A stretch of DNA of 64,000 bases from Nitrospira sp. (lineage in GTDB: Bacteria; Nitrospirota; Nitrospiria; Nitrospirales; Nitrospiraceae): positions 3,644,001 to 3,708,000 of the forward strand of contig JBAOHZ010000009.1 in NCBI GenBank assembly GCA_037045225.1, given 5' to 3'. Position 1 is the first letter of the stretch, and each line of letters begins with the position of its first letter. Below, piece by piece: positions 60,270 to 64,000 of the stretch. Made by a program: the position numbers and the translations under genes. The notes under the pieces are model-generated. The model made no database searches. It was given only the letters and a program-made list of their open reading frames with translations, and was not told the DNA's origin.

Positions 60270-60998
60270 ATGAACGACGTCTCAATCACGTTTGAAGACC
60301 TTTCGCATGCTCTACGGGTTTTGCTCGAAGCGGACCTACGAGCCAATCGATATGGGCTCCTGGTTACAGATCGGGCCGAGGCCGTTGGGAACATCGAGAC
60401 GGGCCTTGCATCAGTGTTAAACGGATTTCACAGCCTTTATGATGCGATTCAAAAGGAAGTTCAACCTGAGCCCATCGACTGGTACCGTACCCCTCCTCTT
60501 GCCACCATTCTCGCGCTAAGAAACGCCCGGCATCACAACCTTGCGCGAAAGGTCAGAACTCTCTATACCTTTCACTATCAAGAAGCCGAGAATCCTGGGC
60601 GGATGAAGCAGTACATCCTCGTTGACTTTCCCCCGACCGATGGACCAGATGCAGACACCTTCAACGTGTATATCTCGTGGTCCGATTTTGATCGCCTTCT
60701 TGCTTTACCTCGCGCACAAAGCAAATTGCGCGAAGAGACCTGTCAATTGATTCGAGCGTACCTCGGCTCGTCTAGGTTCGGCGAATACGCGATACACTAT
60801 CATCTCAGAATGGATCAAGTTTTTCTCAACGTAGTCCCTCTCTTGGTGAATGCGGCCGCAAAGATTGTCCCGCTAATCCAGGAGCGGGTAGATCCACAAT
60901 CTCTCGAGAGTAACCTGTTTCGAAGTTTGTTCTCTAATATGGCACCGGCGGATACACAGAACCACGAGGTGAATTGTGGTCCATTTGCTCTACCATAG
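60270..60998 (+). CDS. Protein of unknown function, 242 aa
   Basis: Start chosen at the ATG after GTG (60267). Mostly helical, soluble. It begins VSITFEDLSHALRVLLEADL and includes TPPLATILALRNARHHN and YILVDFPPTDGPDADTFNVYISW. No catalytic motif or family that I recognise. The codon use looks less GC-rich than the neighbours, as in an acquired gene. A hairpin lies just after its stop. Confidence 0.55.
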   Translation: MNDVSITFEDLSHALRVLLEADLRANRYGLLVTDRAEAVGNIETGLASVLNGFHSLYDAIQKEVQPEPIDWYRTPPLATILALRNARHHNLARKVRTLYTFHYQEAENPGRMKQYILVDFPPTDGPDADTFNVYISWSDFDRLLALPRAQSKLREETCQLIRAYLGSSRFGEYAIHYHLRMDQVFLNVVPLLVNAAAKIVPLIQERVDPQSLESNLFRSLFSNMAPADTQNHEVNCGPFALP

Positions 60999-61014
60999 AT
61001 GGAGGCCGAACAGG

Positions 61015-61071
61015 CAATTCGAGCCAGATCTTCGCAAGCGGGCTTCGCCCGCCAGCTCGGTCTCTCAATTG
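61015..61071. repeat. Perfectly nested inverted repeat after the unknown gene
   Basis: Three stems: CAATT/AATTG, CGAGC/GCTCG and GCGGGC-TTC-GCCCGC. It could be a terminator-like structure (no T-tract) or a degenerate attC-type site. Confidence 0.5.
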
Positions 61072-61099
61072 CGGCGTGTGGCGATAGGGAGGAAGTTCG

Positions 61100-61510
61100 T
61101 TGAAGACCGTCAGGTGGATTGCATTGCTGCCAGGAGCAGTATGCGGCTATTTGGCGTACCTCGTGGGAGGCTTCATCAATAACTTATCGATTACGTTATA
61201 TCGTGGGGCACCACTGGATGGCTTGATGAAGGTTGCCGCAGACGTCATGACGCATATGTATTTAGGCGGTGCATTCACGTGTTCAGCCGTTCGGGTCGCA
61301 GCTTCAACTCTCAAGTACGCTGCACTTGCGGCTTTTGTGCTAATCCTAATCTTTGCCGACCTAGCTTTTTGGTCTTCTTTCGCCATAGGTAAGTGGCATG
61401 CGTTACCGACTATTGGTGGAGTTCTGTTTAGTGGGGCTGTCACAATCTTTGTGGCGTTTGCCAGTGAGATTGTGCCGCACGATGCCAACAGATTGAAGTG
61501 GCGCAGGTAG
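61100..61510 (+). CDS. Small membrane protein, function unknown
   Basis: 136 aa from a TTG start with GGGAGGAAG upstream. Hydrophobic segments around 8-24 (LLPGAVCGYLAYLVGGF), 70-90 (KYAALAAFVLILIFADLAFW) and 100-120 (IGGVLFSGAVTIFVAFAS). No family recognised. It is the second of three same-strand unknown genes here. Confidence 0.5.
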   Translation: MKTVRWIALLPGAVCGYLAYLVGGFINNLSITLYRGAPLDGLMKVAADVMTHMYLGGAFTCSAVRVAASTLKYAALAAFVLILIFADLAFWSSFAIGKWHALPTIGGVLFSGAVTIFVAFASEIVPHDANRLKWRR

Positions 61511-61560
61511 GCCTAACCCGCCACCGATGCGGACGCACACACAGCAAGCGAGATGCCGCA

Positions 61561-62058
61561 ATGTTTCCAGAAATTCTTAGAGAAGGTATATGGCACACGA
61601 CTAGCGTTGAACGCTTTAAAGGCATCTTGGATGCAGGGGGCATTCTTCCAGACCCGCTCATCCCTGATCTGGACAGATGGGGAACTGCAGGCGGTCCTGT
61701 CCTTTATCCGTTTGTGCGGAGCATAGGCGCTGTAAGTGTCTTCGATTTCTCAAGCTTTGATGAGTCCATATACAACGAGAAGTATCCGAATTCGATGTGG
61801 CAGACGTTTGTCCCATGCTTTCACAAATGGGATGAGTCGATCTGGATCGAACTGGATCGTTCGGCGATCAATAATAGTTTTGTTGGCGGGCCGGCGCTTT
61901 TGGAGCGATGGAAACAACAGAATGAACTGGGAAGAAAGATAATGCCGATCATCGAGGCCGCTCACATCGGACGAGTTCCGATTTCTGCGTTTCGGCGTGT
62001 TTACAAATACAGCACGCACGACCAAGAATTCAGGCAAATCCAACACCAAGCATCCTAG
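61561..62058 (+). CDS. Protein of unknown function, 165 aa
   Basis: From the ATG at 61561. The start REGIWHTTSVERFKGILDAGGILPDP resembles proteins in which a ligand-binding or ADP-ribosyl-type fold begins with such a His-Thr-Thr motif, but this is weak. It includes VLYPFVRSIGAVSVFDFSSF and WIELDRSAINNSFVGGPAL. No membrane segment. No family claimed. Confidence 0.5.
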   Translation: MFPEILREGIWHTTSVERFKGILDAGGILPDPLIPDLDRWGTAGGPVLYPFVRSIGAVSVFDFSSFDESIYNEKYPNSMWQTFVPCFHKWDESIWIELDRSAINNSFVGGPALLERWKQQNELGRKIMPIIEAAHIGRVPISAFRRVYKYSTHDQEFRQIQHQAS

Positions 62059-62295
62059 CTGGCAAAAGATCGGCCGAGCCAGAATGACAACTTCGCTTAA
62101 CACTCTGACCGTCAGGACACGCGATAAATTGGGCTTGTTGGAAAGAATCGTGTCGGGAATGATTTAGAGTGCCTGCACGTCAGCTAGAGATGGCGGCTAT
62201 TCACGTTTCCGCACTTACTCGCTTTCTTCGAAATCCGCCAGATCCGTTCAGCTGATGAGTTTGGTTTGCGAGGGATAGACTGTGTCTCAGGCGGT

Positions 62296-62826
62296 TCACA
62301 CAGAGGTTTTCTTGCGTAATGCTCGCTTTGGCCGGGTGATGAGGCGTCGGGTTGTTTCCGATATCTCTAGGAGTGAACGGAGGGCTGCGTTGACTGCCGC
62401 TGAATCCCGAAACACTTCGGCAATATCCGGCTCTAGGACGGCAATATTGGCTCCTTCTTTCAACAGCCGTGGGTAATACTTTCCCCGGACCGCTGTCGCA
62501 TAGTCAAAGGTATACTCCGGCCGCACGTCATCCGATGGAGTTTTCCGCTTACGTTTCATGACGCTTCCTTCTCCCGCGGTTGCTAGACGGGCGCTAATGA
62601 TTCTTACGACCGTCCCTCGATCTGTATGGGAGACTACAAGGAGACGGCTGCGGGCAGAATAGCCAATCGTCAAATATCGTCGTTCGCTGAACGAGTGATC
62701 GACATCGTTCACTGTTGCCGAAAGCGGATCGTAGAAGACTGTCACTGCCTCATCGAATGAGATCCGGTGCTTCTGGAGATTTCGCTTGGCTTTGCTCCCG
62801 ATCCCACTCAAATTCCACGCCGTCAT
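62296..62826 (-). CDS. BrnT-like toxin fused in frame to a small antitoxin-like protein
   Basis: 176 aa. Residues 1-85 match the BrnT ribonuclease toxin pattern: NLQKHRISFDEAVTVFYDPL, VDHSFSERRYLTIGYSARS, LLVVSHTDRGTVVRIISAR. Instead of stopping, the frame continues into MKRKRKTPSDDVRPEYTFDY and EVFRDSAAVNAALRSLLEI, a typical stand-alone antitoxin sequence. An internal ATG at 62559 with GGGAGAAGGAAG before it could still give a free 87-aa antitoxin. Upstream of 62826 no good ribosome site is visible, so toxin expression may be weak. Confidence 0.75.
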   Translation of the reverse strand: MTAWNLSGIGSKAKRNLQKHRISFDEAVTVFYDPLSATVNDVDHSFSERRYLTIGYSARSRLLVVSHTDRGTVVRIISARLATAGEGSVMKRKRKTPSDDVRPEYTFDYATAVRGKYYPRLLKEGANIAVLEPDIAEVFRDSAAVNAALRSLLEISETTRRLITRPKRALRKKTSV

Positions 62827-62877
62827 TCTAAAGAAAGTACCAGAAGCTGTCTATGCGGGAGATGGAAATACTGCTTT

Positions 62878-63096
62878 TCACCACTGCAACTGCGCCATCA
62901 TTGCGGCTGGGTTCCAGTAGCCCCACTTGATTTGAGTGTTTACGTCCTGGTTCATCTCGAACACATTGATGCCTTCGAAAACGACTTGCTTGTCGTTTTT
63001 GCCAGTGCCGCGTCCCCTTAATATGGCTGTCAGTTGGTTGCCGGATGGGAAGACCTGATTTGCCGTCAGGTTGATCTGTTCAAATGCTCCGAGCAC
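62878..63096 (-). pseudogene. C-terminal remnant of a SnoaL/NTF2-like protein
   Basis: 72 codons. FEQINLTANQVFPSGNQLTA, GRGTGKNDKQVVFEGINVFEM and IKWGYWNPAAMMAQL are the C-terminal half of an NTF2-like fold. The first half, including the usual pocket residues, is absent; upstream in the same frame there is a stop about 40 codons back and no matching sequence. Probably decayed. Confidence 0.5.
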
Positions 63097-63162
63097 CGCG
63101 ATCAGAATTTGTCGCAGATGAAGGAGCGTGAATCGGTTGAGCAGGCTCCCGATCTCACGATA

Positions 63163-63390
63163 CTACAGGTGCATCGCATGACGGTCGGCGGTCGTGTTGA
63201 ACAGTAAGAGCCGATAGCGCGTCATGCAGGGCGGGCAATAGGTGTGGGACAGCTTGAGATCCCTCTCCTCAAATTGATATTTGCTGCAATATGTCTGCAG
63301 CGGTAACCAATTTCCCTCTTCCTCTCCGTCTGTGGGGAGTCCGTCCCGGACGTGCTTGCACACACAGCAGGCCGCAATGATCGTCACCAT
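63163..63390 (-). CDS. Small zinc-ribbon-like protein
   Basis: 75 aa from the ATG at 63390 with AGGAAAGG upstream. ACCVCKHVRDG and HTYCPPCMTRYR supply two CxxC pairs about 40 residues apart, which suggests a zinc ribbon. WLPLQTYCSKYQF lies between. No exact family recognised; similar small proteins occur beside response regulators. The gene before it overlaps its start. Confidence 0.6.
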   Translation of the reverse strand: MVTIIAACCVCKHVRDGLPTDGEEEGNWLPLQTYCSKYQFEERDLKLSHTYCPPCMTRYRLLLFNTTADRHAMHL

Positions 63391-63815
63391 GGGAATATCC
63401 TTTCCTGAACGAGGTGCGATTCGGAGCATGACCGATAAGCGTGAGGGGCAGCTACCGAGTTCTTCCGTTCGAATGTAGCTGCCGAGGAGGGGGTACGTAC
63501 ACACTCAAACCGAGACGGTTGTCGGGGGATCAGCTGCCTGTTGCGAACCAGCTGGTCGACTGCGGCGAACACTTGGTTCCAGGTAGTAGTTGGGAGCTGT
63601 CCCGCAGGCTCTTCCGGCCTGTTTATATCGAGGTGATCCAGGTTCTGCAGAATGGTCGAGCCAGTGTCGCACGCGATCCCCATGGCATCTTTCTGATGCC
63701 GTTCAATTGCTGCGTCGCCATTGACGACGGGAAGGGCGACGAGGCGCTTTGCTGTGCCAGTGTCGCTCAACAGAATATGGCCCGTTGATCGGATCCTGTC
63801 CTGGTGATAAGACAT
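63384..63815 (-). CDS. Protein of unknown function, 143 aa (tentative)
   Basis: From the ATG at 63815. DRIRSTGHILLSDTGTAKRL, TILQNLDHLDINRPEEPAGQ and WNQVFAAVDQLVRNRQLI read like a real soluble protein. The last 40 residues (after LIPRQPSRFE) look unlike the rest and may result from a frameshift or lost stop. The competing frame on the plus strand (63441-63788) is less protein-like. The ribosome site is weak. Confidence 0.4.
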   Translation of the reverse strand: MSYHQDRIRSTGHILLSDTGTAKRLVALPVVNGDAAIERHQKDAMGIACDTGSTILQNLDHLDINRPEEPAGQLPTTTWNQVFAAVDQLVRNRQLIPRQPSRFECVRTPSSAATFERKNSVAAPHAYRSCSESHLVQERIFPW

Positions 63816-63865
63816 GATACATGTGTACCTGACTGGACTCTTGTCCGGCATCACCGATTACACAT

Positions 63866-64000
63866 TTATTCTCTCGACGTTTTGTTGATTGGGGGCGTCG
63901 ACGTCTGTGCTACGAAGCGACTCAAGAGCGGATGGGATTCGAGAGGCAATAAATCCGGGAGTGTCATCTCATCTGTCGAGTCGATTAACCGATCGCTTTC
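63866..64000 (-). CDS. C-terminal end of a gene that starts beyond the window
   Basis: The only frame open to the edge on the minus strand, 44 residues to a TAA at 63866. It reads ESDRLIDSTDEMTLPDLLPL then ESHPLLSRFVAQTSTPPI. The tail is polar; too short to name. Confidence 0.4.
   Translation of the reverse strand, partial: ESDRLIDSTDEMTLPDLLPLESHPLLSRFVAQTSTPPINKTSRE

Noticed and set aside
61508..61620. Possible attC start (GGCCTAAC) after the small membrane protein gene
   Set aside because: The only GTTRRRY-type partner would lie inside the next gene, and the intervening bases do not fold into an attC-like stem.
1..64000. CRISPR arrays, rRNA genes, complete insertion sequences, prophage
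   Set aside because: No regularly spaced direct repeats with unique spacers, no rRNA sequence, no transposase or phage structural gene was recognised anywhere in the window.

Overview
The window reads like chromosome of a Nitrospira-type bacterium (phylum Nitrospirota). This rests on the mix of gene families and on the style of the intergenic repeats; there is no rRNA or nxr marker, so the assignment is an inference. Genes are dense, GC-rich and on both strands. Two stretches (about 48.4-49.5 kb and 60.2-63.4 kb) look less GC-rich and carry small unrelated genes, as accessory DNA does.

Layout. 0-9.5 kb: start of glgX (glycogen debranching), a hybrid histidine kinase, a VIT1/CCC1-type metal transporter, a SagB-type oxidoreductase, a protein with an internally duplicated domain, a lipoprotein, a VanZ-like protein and a CheY-like receiver. 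9.7-15.9 kb (minus): a CzcCBA-type heavy-metal efflux operon. 16.2-26.2 kb (plus): dabB-dabA (inorganic carbon accumulation), a PII-like gene, an NtrB/NtrC-like sensor and sigma-54 regulator pair, then an MpsC-like gene. 26.2-29.7 kb: tRNA-Arg, a proline-rich repeat protein and an outer-membrane barrel. 29.9-34.2 kb (minus): glgC, then an RNA-type helicase split into two genes lying in reversed order. 34.3-47.5 kb (plus): potABCD, a second RND efflux operon, a HEAT-repeat protein, peptide deformylase and an MsbA-like exporter. 47.6-49.5 kb: small CxxC proteins and cassette-like HNH and gamma-glutamylcyclotransferase genes. 49.6-55.3 kb (minus): a sulfur-carrier cluster (two ubiquitin-like carriers, two E1 enzymes, a JAMM peptidase, cysteine synthase, threonine synthase, NIL protein). 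55.7-59.8 kb: PLD nuclease, FAD oxidoreductase, a nucleotidyltransferase-like protein and a TPM protein, among palindromic repeats. 59.8-64 kb: a structured tandem repeat, unrecognised small genes and a toxin-antitoxin-like fusion.

Most notable system. The dabB-dabA-PII-sensor-sigma54 regulator block, followed by mpsC, seems to be one regulatory unit. Candidate -24/-12 promoters lie upstream of dabB and of mpsC. Each is preceded at enhancer distance by dyads of the form GTGCA-N4-TGCAC (one of the three has a single mismatch). I infer that inorganic-carbon uptake (DabAB/MpsAB) is under NtrBC-like, sigma-54-dependent control, with a PII-like sensor in the same operon.

Other points of interest are the sulfur-carrier cluster with two carriers and two E1s, the split and order-reversed helicase, at least two families of short intergenic repeats, and the in-frame BrnT-antitoxin fusion.
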